Source of the DNA: Atopsyche davidsoni | Lineage: Eukaryota > Arthropoda > Insecta > Trichoptera > Hydrobiosidae | Assembly (NCBI GenBank): GCA_022113835.1 | Contig: JAILWY010000026.1 | Coordinates: 13,915,001-13,979,000, forward strand | Length of the DNA stretch: 64,000 nucleotides | Direction: 5' to 3' | In this document: in pieces, positions 1 to 9,516 of the stretch | How positions within the stretch are numbered: position 1 is the first letter of the stretch | Layout: each line of letters opens with the position of its first letter | The notes under the pieces: generated by a model | Told to the model about the DNA's origin: nothing | What the model saw: the letters and a program-made list of their open reading frames with translations, nothing else | Databases searched by the model: none | Made by a program: the position numbers and the translations under genes

Positions 1-1440
1 TAAAGGCTTTCCATGACCATATTGACTGGCTGAGAACAAACAGAAGCGCCGGGAATCATAAATTAATTACCACTGTAAATGAACGCGCTCTGCATCTTTA
101 CAGGTATAATCTTGTTTGTCTATTAGCAGAACAAAGGCGGTCCGACTGTGATAACGGCAGGCACTCGCCGTATTTGCTCTCTTTATTAATAATCTGTTTC
201 AACATCGATTCGAAGGCGCGATTAAACGTCGTCTTCCAAGTGGCGTCTTGCGTATTACGTGAAATTGGATGAAAGGCTTAACTCGAGCGGGGGACGAGTA
301 TATAAAATTTAAACATAACGATTGAAATTCACTGATAAAATTTATTACATAATAAATATATATTACAAGAAGTCCCAATATAAAATATTCGTAATATAAA
401 CTAGGCTAAGTGAAATTGAGATAAAGTTCTATTCCAGAACGATTTAGAAAAATAATTATTCAGCTATTTTAATATATATATATTTTTGGTGCTTATATTA
501 ACTATATTTATGATTATGTTCTGCCTTTATAAAATTTAAGCTTTCTATTATGTATTTTTTATCAGTGATTTGAATAGTTAATGAATAATCATTTCATTTC
601 AATCCTGCGCAGTTATAGGTCTACTCAGCCATATTCATGGAAACATAATAGACAAAGCGTACTTTTGTGACGTGCTTCTGAGTTCTAATATCCGACAAGT
701 TCTGCAAACTTGGTCGTCCTTTCTTTGCAATTGAAGCATCTCGTTCCCTTATTTCCTGCAGCAGACACCTGGTATTCTCAGAGCATGATCAAACATGTGT
801 GAACACGTAAGACTTCTCAAAGAGGAGAAAACCTCGTTTTAATTAGCGACGGGGGTAAGAATTCAATTAACATCTCTGCATCATCCCTGGGGCGTTTTTC
901 ATCTCCGTCAATTGACGCATGTAAATTAGTCAGCGAAAAACACCTGCCAATATGGAGGTAATTATACCGTCAGGTATAAACGAGAGAGGAAAACTTAAGC
1001 CGCTATCAAAGGATCAAAGAACTGAGAGCTACTCCACTGATTTCTGGCGTAGGAGTTTTCAAAGCGCGACGTACAAGTAACTGATTTTGTAGGATATATT
1101 TTGCAGATGTTCGCTAAAAACAAAAATGATTAAGTAAATATCAACCTCTTTATTAATTTTCTCATGCAAAGAGTATTAATATGAAATTTGGTCGCATATA
1201 GTAGCAGAGTATGTAAATCTTGTAAAGTAAAACTGTCCACACTTCATTAATCAAAACTCTTTGATTTTTATTACATGCACATTTTTATCGCCCAATAAAA
1301 AGCGTTTTGAAATATTTATTTAATAAAATGTATTTTTCACGTAAAAATAGCAACGCCATCATCATCACGTCACCTTCAAGATGAATCAAGGCGCAAGACG
1401 CTTATCGCTGTAATATATGTAGCATCAAGTTATTTATGTA
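1..1440. other. Non-coding, mostly AT-rich; no gene seen
   Basis: No open frame of useful length. Two modestly GC-richer patches (about 120-290 and 700-1070) contain splice-like sequences: a pyrimidine tract with CAG at 101-103 directly followed by GTATAA, and a strong acceptor ending at 761 with a GTAAGA donor at 807. Neither is supported further. The rest is AT-rich spacer. Confidence 0.6.
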
Positions 1441-1790
1441 TAGATCGCAGAGTGTCGGCTACCTGAGAGGCAGCCAGCGGCTCGACGCCATCTCCAATCC
1501 TGCCAATTCGTCCGGATGTCGTGTGATTCAAACGTTTCCGGCAAAATAACCGAGCGCCATTACCCCGGTACGCGGAGTTTCAGCGCAGACGTTATTAAAA
1601 TATGATTTACACAGCCGCAAACGCTCAGTCGCGCCACCCACGACCGAAAAACACGGCAACAAGAAATGGAAGCACTTCCTTTGGAATCGCAGACCCGGCG
1701 AAGTTATCTGATCTGTGATGGTTTCATTAGTAAGTTGTTTCATAGACTCGGGCCGATACGGGCTGGGGTACCCCCTCCGATGTTGCCGCT
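1440..1790. other. GC-rich island
   Basis: A block of about 350 bp with frequent CpG in AT-rich surroundings. A 71-codon minus frame (1528-1743) lies in it but has no recognisable domain and no clear splice sites, so I treat it as a by-product of composition. It resembles the many other islands of this window and may be a regulatory element. Confidence 0.5.
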
Positions 1791-3419
1791 AGGAACAGGT
1801 ATAATAAGTAAAATATCAAACTGTTCGAATCAAACACCACTATAGTGATGGGAAAAGGCGACTGGTTTATTGATCGATTCAACTCGAATTAAAAAAAAAA
1901 CACTCAAAATGCTATTTTTGATTCGGCATCGATTTTGTCGCCTGCAAAGCAAGGTTGTAAAACTATTTATTTGTAACGTTAAAAATTAAGCTAACTTTGA
2001 TTTAATTTAACCAAAACAATTTTTTAAATTGCTTATGCAAATCATTCTATCATTATATTTAATTAATTATTCGATTTTGCCTATGTTTAATAATTATAAA
2101 AAATACAAGCATGAAACTCGTGGAAATTATATCATATTTATGAATAATATTTTGGTGCAGTAACTTTCAGCATAGACTAATGCAACAGCTGGCAATATTG
2201 CATATAAATGAAGTAACAAATAATATACAAGAAATAATAACGCATGTACATATTTTTTCAATGATCTTAAATAATATATTCGCTTGATTTAAATTAGATT
2301 ATTTTCGTGTTTTCAATTGTTAAATACAAAACAAATTAATAATCTGGTTGCAAACCATATTTCTGCATGAGACATAAAAATGATGGTGATGAAATGATGA
2401 TTACGATTATCAAAGGGTTGATAGTTGCCTTGACCAAATGAAGTAGTGTATAGCTAAAATAAAATGATGTCACTTATATAGGTCTCAGCTATATAAGAGC
2501 TACCTTTTAAATATCCATGTATTGTTTTTTTTTCTTAAAAGCAAGTGAATATTCGTTATATAAATCGAGAAAACCTTGAAATTCGACCAAATCTTGAGTC
2601 TCATCAGATTGAAAGTATCCCCTAGTAGTTTACTCCTGCCCGGGTGTACTTCGATCAGTTGAAGCTAATCACAAGTAAAATAATACTTGGTTCAGCTCTA
2701 TCGGCTGGCATCTTCGAGCTTCCGTATCGCGGCTTAGGTGCCAAGTGACAAGAGGAAATTATAGTGAAAAGTTTATTTGGGAATACACCCCCGCTGCTGC
2801 AAATCGAAGGGAGAAGCCAGCTTCTTAAACCAGTTTACAATAAGATTAAATATATGCGCAAAGGTATACAACACAGTCACTGCAGGTAAGTTCACATTTT
2901 AAAAACATTATTTTTTATTTGTTATATTATTTTCATGAGTGGAAAAAAAAAAGTGCTCAACGTGTTGACTGTAGGTGACTTTATCCCCTAACTAGTATTA
3001 AAATATTTTTTCAACTGAAATTTTAATATAAATATAAACAAAATAATTTAATGACAATATAAAATAATTATCTAGGTTAATAAGATTCTAAAAATCCAAC
3101 TTATATATTAAAAAAGTCTTTAATTTATAATACTGTATTTTAATATTTTATTTAGTATTGACACGGGTATCTCGGAATATTGTAGGTATTATTTCTAATT
3201 GCATTTAGTTTTATTTTAAAATACTGCGTTCAAAAATGTTATATTTTAGTTTAGTTAATCGAGACTTCATGAAAATTTTTTAACGGATGCGGAATCAAAA
3301 GTAAATTACAAAAACTTGTGTTTATAAAAAAAAAAAAGCGTGAGTGCTATAAATATCCTTTAGGTGTTAAAATTACAATGTCATGTATTCTTATTCAATC
3401 GGCAAGAATAGCAACCGCG
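1791..3419. other. AT-rich spacer with one good splice-donor-like site
   Basis: Long AT-rich stretch without coding signal. Around 2630-2885 the sequence is GC-richer and ends in CTGCAG followed at 2886 by GTAAGTTC, a good donor context and also a CAG|GTAAG junction of the type used in recursive splicing. The upstream pyrimidine tract is poor, so the meaning is open. An ATCAGTT initiator-like motif near 2655 is too short to call a promoter. Confidence 0.45.
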
Positions 3420-3819
3420 TACAGTAATACCCCGCTTTACGCGACCCCGTTATGCGCGGTTTCACTATAACGCGAAATTCAAATTTCGCACTACGCTAAT
3501 TTCTTATTTTAAGAATGTGTATAAACATAATGTAGTTATTGACTTCTCTTAACAATTAAAAACAGCGTTGGGTGTTATGAACGTATTTTACAAGAACGTA
3601 AAAGAAACGCTACCCAGAAGACAATAGATGTATTTTTCAGTAAAAATAATATGTATTACTGCATAAAGTGTTCTTAGTATTAAAGTGATTGATTCATATG
3701 ATTCGTATTTTTTTGTATTAAGTTTTGACTATGTGTGTATGTTTAACCGTAAACCCCGATATACGCGAATTTCACTTAACGCGATTTTTACCGGAACGTA
3801 TCCCTCGCGTATTACTGTA
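3420..3819 (+). mobile_element. Tigger/pogo-like non-autonomous DNA transposon
   Basis: The ends are exact inverted repeats: CAGTAATAC at 3422-3430 and GTATTACTG at 3809-3817, flanked by TA at 3420-3421 and 3818-3819. This is the TA target duplication and CAGT-type terminus expected of pogo/Tigger members of the Tc1/mariner superfamily. Both subterminal regions carry diverged copies of a CpG-rich motif built on ACGCG (3440-3495 and 3755-3810). The element is about 396 bp, far too short to encode a transposase, and holds only a relic of one near 3591-3650. The 96-codon frame at 3685-3975 runs out of the element and is not a gene. Superfamily assignment rests on termini and duplication. Confidence 0.75.
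3591..3650 (+). pseudogene. Relic of the C-terminal end of a Tigger-type transposase
   Basis: Read in the frame starting at 3591 the sequence gives QERKRNATQKTIDVFFSK followed by asparagines. The basic run then T-Q-K-T-I-D-x-F-F is like the short motif often found near the C-terminus of pogo/Tigger transposases. The reading is short and lacks everything upstream, so it looks like an internal-deletion derivative that kept the last codons of the gene. The assignment is a family resemblance and would need a protein search. Confidence 0.4.
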
Positions 3820-3959
3820 TTTTTTTTATTTCGAATCAGCGTGATGTATTTAGATATATTAACCCCAATGCGCATTGTTTTTCCCAATCACAGGTCACCC
3901 CTTGACCCGAAAAGAACGGACTACCCCCGGAATCCCAATTATAAATCAAACCTCTCCTC

Positions 3960-4120
3960 GGCGGCCGCTAATTAGGAGGGACCGGCTGAAGAAAGATGGT
4001 CGACATAAGCGTGTGTGATCGGGGGCGGGCGGGGCGGGGGCGGGGGCGACTAATGGTCCCGCCGCCCCCGGGGACCCTAACGGATGAGGCCATCGCGGCC
4101 TGCCAGCCTCACGGGGGCCC
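3960..4120. other. GC-rich island with G-quadruplex-type tract
   Basis: Dense CpG island immediately before the 372-bp tandem array. Positions 4020-4047 contain five runs of three to five G separated by single C residues, a canonical G-quadruplex pattern on the plus strand (and i-motif pattern on the minus strand). No coding frame is supported. Confidence 0.6.
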
Positions 4121-4964
4121 TAATCTAGCGCGCTAACAAACAAACAAACTGAGCCCCATCGAGGACGCTAGATTGGTATTAATGGTGAGGTAAGACGATT
4201 GTGATCGTCCATGTGTCTATTTTAATATGGCACATCAAAATGTTCTTCACTAGATAGGTCGAAATCACATGTGTGAACTCTAATGAGATTTGATTTTATT
4301 GTCTGCGATATAAGTGTTACAATTTTTTAACGGATATATTCAAACGCATAACAGCTTCATATAGCGTCGATTATTTATTATAATTTTTTTAAATATACTT
4401 TATCATTACATATAATCTTTACAAATTAATTTTGAATAACGTTAAGCGTGCATCAGCTGGTACCATGGGTAGGTTTTGATTCGACTCGGACATAATCTAG
4501 CGCGTTAAAAAACAAACAAACTGAGCCCCATCGAGGACGCTAGATTGGTATTAATGGTGAGGTTAGACGATTGTGATCGTCCATGTGTCTATTTTAATAT
4601 GGCAAATCAAAATGTTCTTCACTAGATAGGTCGAAATTACATGTGTGAACTCTTATGAGATTTGATTTTATTGTATGCGATATAACTTTCATTGTGTGTT
4701 ACAATTTTTTAACGAATTTATTCAAACGCATAACAGCATCATAGACCGTCGATTATTAATTATAAATTACATATAATCATTACAATATTTTAATATGGCG
4801 CATCAAAATGTTCTTCACTAGATAGGTCGAAATTACACGTGTGAACTCTAATAAGATTTGATTTTATTGTTTGCGATATAGCTTTCATTGTGTGTAACGC
4901 ATAACAGCTTCATGGATGGTCGATTATTAAGTATAATTTTTTTAAATATACTTTATCATAGTAT
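4121..4964 (+). repeat. Decayed tandem array, unit about 372 bp (left part)
   Basis: Copy 1 (4121-4492) and copy 2 (4493 to about 4785) both begin TAATCTAGCGCG, run through ACTGAGCCCCATCGAGGACG and share nearly all of the next 200 bp. Copy 2 lacks the last quarter of the unit and joins directly to the middle of copy 3 (about 4786-4960), which starts at the TTTTAATATGGC part of the unit. Copy 3 has an internal deletion of about 27 bp and is interrupted by a foldback element. Its tail resumes after the insertion. No protein is encoded. Confidence 0.85.
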
Positions 4965-5174
4965 GTTTATTTTGTTGATTGAACGTCAATCAAGTGCGTT
5001 TTAATTACCTTTATAGGCTTATATTACATACTAATATGATAAGGCATATTTTTTCACACATTGAAAATGATTCAAAGAAACTCTCAGACAAATATCCTCC
5101 ACAAGTCACGATGATATTTTTCTGAGAGTTTCTTTGAATCATTTTCAATATGTGAAAAAATATGCTTAATCATA
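4965..5174 (+). mobile_element. Foldback/SINE-like element, copy 1 (tRNA core deleted)
   Basis: Near-perfect inverted repeat: the left arm (about 5035-5095) contains AAAGAAACTCTCAG and the right arm (about 5113-5170) CTGAGAGTTTCTTT. The short centre CCACAAGTCAC matches the last bases of the tRNA-like core of copy 2. The outer left part carries a diverged form of the family motif TCAATCAGATGCG. The 12-mer TTATCATAGTAT occurs at 4953-4964 and 5175-5186 as a probable target-site duplication, although the right-flank sequence also resembles the family end, so the exact border is uncertain. It sits inside copy 3 of the 372-bp array. Both arms share changes not seen in the other copies. Confidence 0.7.
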
Positions 5175-5209
5175 TTATCATAGTATCTTGAATAAACTAT
5201 AATAATTAA

Positions 5210-5288
5210 AAATTTTCTTTAAATTAATTTTGAATAACGTTAAGCGAACATCAGCTGGTTCCATGGGTAGGTTTTGATACGACTCGGA
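5210..5288 (+). repeat. 372-bp tandem array, tail of copy 3 after the insertion
   Basis: Matches the end of copy 1 (about 4421-4492): AATTAATTTTGAATAACG, then the CATCAGCTGGT-CCATGGGTAGG region, then GACTCGGA. It resumes the unit cut by the foldback element, showing that the array is older than the insertion. Confidence 0.8.
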
Positions 5289-5293
5289 TTTAC

Positions 5294-5405
5294 CTGCGTA
5301 GAGAATGGGGGATTTTTTCAGTGCATACTTAATCGAAGATGAATGCGGTGAGTACGCACGGTCTACGCAATACTCGGCAACAAGGGCGCAAGGCTGCCTT
5401 TTGTT
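5294..5405 (-). other. Candidate exon by splice sites (minus strand)
   Basis: On the minus strand a long pyrimidine-rich tract ends in CCCCTGCAG just before 5405, and the donor CGCAG|GTAAAT lies at 5293/5292. The 112-nt interval is open in one frame, within a 125-codon open frame at 5178-5555, but the product (reading through KSPILYAG at the donor) has no motif I recognise. The donor falls six bases from the end of the 372-bp repeat array, so coincidence is likely. No partner exon was identified. Low confidence. Confidence 0.15.
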
Positions 5406-6249
5406 CTGCAGGGGTGGGTGAGTGAGGGTGGAAAACAATGGCCTCTTTAAATTAGCACGTTTTTTAGGGGCGCTTGAAAAATTGTCGGATCTTCCTGATG
5501 AATGGACTCCGTTTTTCTTACATTCGACACTATTAGTTTCAACAACACTTAACACACACGCAATGTATTTATCTTATCTGAGGCTAATTCTTCTTCGGAA
5601 AAAAGGTTCGAGTTAAACAGACAGACTTTTAATTAGCATAATTTGTAAATATAAAAGTGAAGTCACCAAGCTTTACGATCTGAGATTTATACGGTTTTAA
5701 ATTTTTTTTTTTCAAAATTAAACTTTTATTCTCTAAATGATTATCAATATCAACAAAAATAAATTAAACGAATGTTCCACAAAGTACATGAGTCAAATAA
5801 AATTTGCATATTATTAATCGTTCTAAAAGTAAAAATAAATATTAATTATTAGATGTTATATTTTAAAATACATTTGTATTATTAAATATGCAGGGTAGAT
5901 CAAATTGGGAATACTAGTAATATCTAACTACGCTTTCTACCCAGTCTTATGTAATAACTGTTTTAATGTTTGCTATAAAATATGCTGACTAGAAAGTAAA
6001 ATATACGTAAACATGGCGTGAACTGTCTTCGGAACAATGAGTCTTTACGAAATCATAAAATTTACAACATCTCGTACACCGCACTCTAAATACCGCGCTA
6101 ATATCCCCCGTTAATCATTTTTAAGCACTTATCAAGAGCGGCTGTATTTTATTCCAAAAAACAATAAATAAACAATAACAGGTAATAAATAAATAACGCC
6201 GCGACGGCGATGGGGCTTGGCGCGTGATCTTTGCGTTCCTTGTTTACAG
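5406..6249. other. AT-rich spacer, GC-richer toward 6190-6249
   Basis: No gene seen. The stretch 5640-6120 is AT-rich. The last 60 bp are GC-rich and end in TTCCTTGTTTACAG, the acceptor-like border of the next entry. Confidence 0.6.
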
Positions 6250-6491
6250 CCACACCTCGTGTAGAGGCAGAGTTGCGGAATGATCTGATGGAATCAACAC
6301 AGCCCCGCCGTACCGAGGGCCGCGATGATAAAACACTCGGCTGGCATTTAGACGAATGTGCTTCACGATTGATATCGCGTGCTGAGCCCGGCGGAGTACA
6401 GCCGAGTCGGCCAGCATGCAGCCTAGAAAATGTGGCCACGAGTGGAGGCAGTGAGTTTCATTCGGGCGAAACCGAATCGACACAAGAGCAG
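6250..6491 (+). CDS. Candidate internal coding exon, function unknown
   Basis: The interval starts after a good acceptor (GCGTTCCTTGTTTACAG, ending 6249) and ends before a good donor (GAGCAG|GTAAAT, GT at 6492). The 242 nt are fully open in one frame (two leading bases, then 80 codons), reading TPRVEAELRNDL at the start and GETESTQEQ at the end. The composition is polar and rich in Glu, Ser, Thr and Arg, as in disordered protein. GC content drops sharply at the donor. Against it: other frames on both strands are also open here, no conserved domain is visible and no partner exon is identified. If real it belongs to a plus-strand gene with very long introns. Confidence 0.3.
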
Positions 6492-6650
6492 GTAAATGAT
6501 TTTGCTACCATTTGCTTAATGAAGTATAGATAAATATAATCAGTATTCGAGAGCACTGCAGAAAGGGATTGTTGGCTGGCATTAAGCACGCCGTACTGTG
6601 TATGAAATATACACGTAACGGATACTACACATTGAGAGTGTTTTATATAT

Positions 6651-6904
6651 TATTACTAATATGATTAGGTATATCGAGAATTTGAAGTGATTTGTTAGTA
6701 CAAGAGTTAGTACACCGGCCATGTAAGCCAGAGGATGTGGGTTCAAATCCCACACAAATCACGATGATATTTTTCTGAGAGTTTCATTAAATCATCTTCT
6801 ATGTATGAACTAATGTGCCTAATCATATAAGTAATAATATAATAAACTCGTGATGGGTAATAAATACGCATCTGATTGACGTCCCATCCAAAAAATAAGA
6901 CACA
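6651..6904 (-). mobile_element. Foldback/SINE-like element, copy 2, with intact tRNA-like core
   Basis: Flanked by the exact 12-mer TGTTTTATATAT at 6639-6650 and 6905-6916. In the family orientation (3' end CCTAATCATATTAGTAATA) this copy lies on the minus strand. Its long arm (6763-6895) carries TTTTTCTGAGAGTTTC, CTAATCATA and the outer motif CGCATCTGATTGA. Its short arm keeps only TATTACTAATATGATTAGG. Between the arms lies a 76-nt tRNA-Thr-like sequence. It is the fullest copy and defines the family structure: outer domain, arm, tRNA-like core, arm, TAATAA-type end. Confidence 0.75.
6687..6762 (+). pseudogene. tRNA-Thr(TGT)-like core of the foldback element
   Basis: The ends pair as a 9-bp acceptor-like stem (GTGATTTGT with ACAAATCAC). 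The T-arm is perfect: GTGGG, loop TTCAAAT, CCCAC, and contains the B-box-like GGTTCAAATCC. The anticodon arm CCGGC-CATGTAA-GCCAG has one mismatch and puts TGT at the anticodon, as in tRNA-Thr. The D-arm region TAGTACAAGAGTTAG is only partly tRNA-like and does not fold cleanly. I read it as a tRNA-derived pol III promoter or head within a mobile element, not as a working tRNA gene, because of the altered D-arm, the over-long acceptor stem and the repeat context. Confidence 0.65.
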
Positions 6905-6916
6905 TGTTTTATATAT

Positions 6917-9275
6917 GTTAAATGCACACACAGCAGTGATATATGACGAATAAAATTATTCTTTGTGTCTGCGTCAAATTTTGCACAGCGGCACAGTTGA
7001 TGTGTGGTAAAAATGGTCAAATGAATTTCCGCAAATTTTAATTAGCATTCAAAGCTAATTTGTAACTCACAAAAGTGCCGGACGCATCAGCCCCGGCGAC
7101 TACGCAGTAAAGTATCCGGCCCGAGCGCGTGATTTATCCGGCCGCGGAATATTATTAATGCCGTGTAATGCGCGAAAATCATCTGTCCGAAACAAATCAG
7201 TTTCATCAAAGTCGGGGAGATTTATACCCCCCCCGGGGGCGCCGGCTGTCCCAGCATCCCTCCCCGCCGCCCCTAATGTCGCGATGACGCGTAAATCAAC
7301 CCGCGAAAAGAATGTCCTGCAAAGAGGCTGTTTTGTTATTTACCGTCGGGCAGATAAATCTCCGCGGCGGCAGGTGGGGACGTAAATGTTAAGAAAATAA
7401 GTTATTATTGCACGCGGCGCTCGCTTTAGAAACCTCATCCGAAGCGTGAATTATCTCCGTGCAGATAAATGCAGTTTGTATTCACTAGTGATGGGTGTTT
7501 TCGGATAAAGTCGAAAACATGCGGCTTTTGACTCAAAAATAATACTAATGTTGGAAGACAGATTTTGATGTCATAATACTTTTGTTTATCCAATAACGAT
7601 TTCCGGATCGAGTGCGAATTTGTATATTGTTTAACAGTCATTATTGTTTTTATATCAAATAAGAATGGCTAGTTTTTAGAGTTCATTTTATTGTAGTTAG
7701 TTTACTAAAAAAAACTTTGATTTTAGGCCAGTAACGTGAAACTATCCTAGTCTAATCCTTGTTTTTATAATGCGAAGATCTGTAAGATAAAATTATTGTA
7801 TCGACAACCTAATGTTTGGTCGAAGGCGGTTTATTAGGAAAAAATTTTTTTTTGTAGTCTGATGTAATTCAAATATTTTTTCGTTAAATAAACGGGACCT
7901 TAAATAACAAACCACAATAGAATATGTTACGTAAATCCCAGAAAATTTTATGAACATCAGCTTCAAGTTGTATCATTAATAACATTTTCAATGACAGTCA
8001 CCGTATCTTGATAACTATTAACAAATGCAGTTATGACACATCACTTATTAAATATTACAATAATCCATACGTTGGCAATCACGAGCCATGATAAATTATG
8101 AATTATTATTTATTAACACAAGTGAACACACTCCGTGTTTTTAAACCATTCCAATAAACCGCACAATATTGTTGCACTGCCATTTGGATATCTGTTTGAA
8201 ATACGTAAAGGTCTGGGAGGCTGTGAGCGGGTCGTGTTGCCTCCTGAATTTACGATCTATCCAAGGCTGCGTCTCGCTCACGAGCTCACCTGGCGAATAC
8301 TTCTAATTTACTACAAGCAACAATGCCATTTGCTGATGTACGGTAGTGTTTTGTAGTCAACATCGCCGAGCTCAATCTCGCCGGAGAAAACGGAACGGCG
8401 ACTTAGAAACTATACGGGTGTCTGAGGAGGAAAATAAATCGTGCACTCGATGCTATATACCTTCTTGCACACTCAACGTTAGTACTGACTCGTTCACGTA
8501 CTGTAATAATTGTTATAAATTGCTTTATATTTAATGGCTATGGATATTGATATACAAAAAAAAAAATTGTGTAAAAAAATTTCTTAAATAAATTTTTGAA
8601 TACATCTTTGTCATATAAAAAAAAATTAAGCAACTTTCAAGTACCATATACAATATTTTTTGTGGTAATATTTAACTAGAAAAATAACTAATTAACATGA
8701 TTTCGTACTTCAAGAAACATGGTAGTTGCGTTTCAAATTGATACAGTAGTAACGCAATTGTCTTACAAAAAATGTGAATATATTTGCAGTACCCAATTAA
8801 TTTTACTGTATTTAATACTTAGATATAACTTTTTTAAATTATCTATAGTCATATTTATGTTGCATATCTAGCTGTTGTTAACGTCTGTAATGTTGGCTCG
8901 CTTGATGGGACCAAAGAAACATAAACAACCAATAATATCTCCGCAATTCTGACACCTTCGCTCGTGGCTCGCTCCTCTGTCGAACAATGAGAGTCATGGA
9001 TGAAGACTCACTCAATAAAATGAAGAAAGGCAATAATGGTCCGGGGGAAAGAGATAGGTCGGCCGCAGAAGGAGACGGAGAGTATTGTCTTGGATTCTTC
9101 CGAGAGTACTTTTTGAAAAAAAGTTTGCTCTGTATTTTGTATACATAGGCCAAGTTGTATTAAAAAGACTAATTTTTTAATATAAAAGTGTTTACTTAAA
9201 ATCAGCAATGTTTTCTAGATGAATGCATAAAAGTAACTTAAGACTGCACGCAGTATTTCAGTGCGTACAATTTTA
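6917..9275. other. Spacer with a GC-rich island at 7080-7390
   Basis: The island at 7080-7390 has dense CpG and a C/G run (CCCCCCCCGGGGGCG) near 7228. The 75-codon frame there (7158-7385) is rich in Arg, Ser, Pro and Ala and looks compositional. A second moderately GC-rich patch at 8140-8420 holds a 73-codon frame with no recognisable domain. Another lies at 8890-9110. The rest is AT-rich. No gene is supported. Confidence 0.55.
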
Positions 9276-9289
9276 AGTCTTAATCTTTG

Positions 9290-9502
9290 TATATCTATTT
9301 TATGGATCGTTCAATCAGATGCGTATTTATTACCCATTACGGGTTTATTATATTATTACTAATATGATTAGGCACATTAGTTCATATATAGAAGATGATT
9401 TAAAGAAACTCTCAGAAAAATATCATCCTACACAAATCACGATGATATTTTTCTGAGAGTTTCTTTAAATCATCTTCATGAACTAATGTGCCTAATCATA
9501 TT
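9290..9502 (+). mobile_element. Foldback/SINE-like element, copy 3 (tRNA core deleted)
   Basis: Direct repeats AGTCTTAATCTTTG (9276-9289) and AGTCTTAATATTTG (9503-9516), 13 of 14 identical, flank the element. It starts with the outer domain (TCAATCAGATGCG, then TTATTACCCATTACGGG), then the left arm (ACTAATATGATTAGG through AAACTCTCAGAAAAATATC), a short centre CCTACACAAATCAC that is the 3' end of the tRNA-like core in plus orientation, and the right arm ending CCTAATCATATT. The inner 36 bp of the arms are perfectly complementary. The right arm lacks about 7 bp (CTATATA). Confidence 0.78.
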
Positions 9503-9516
9503 AGTCTTAATATTTG

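Noticed and set aside
762..806. 45-nt interval after a strong acceptor (CCCTTATTTCCTGCAG) and before AACAC|GTAAGA
   Set aside because: The donor lacks the AG at the exon end, one frame has a stop, and composition does not change at the borders.
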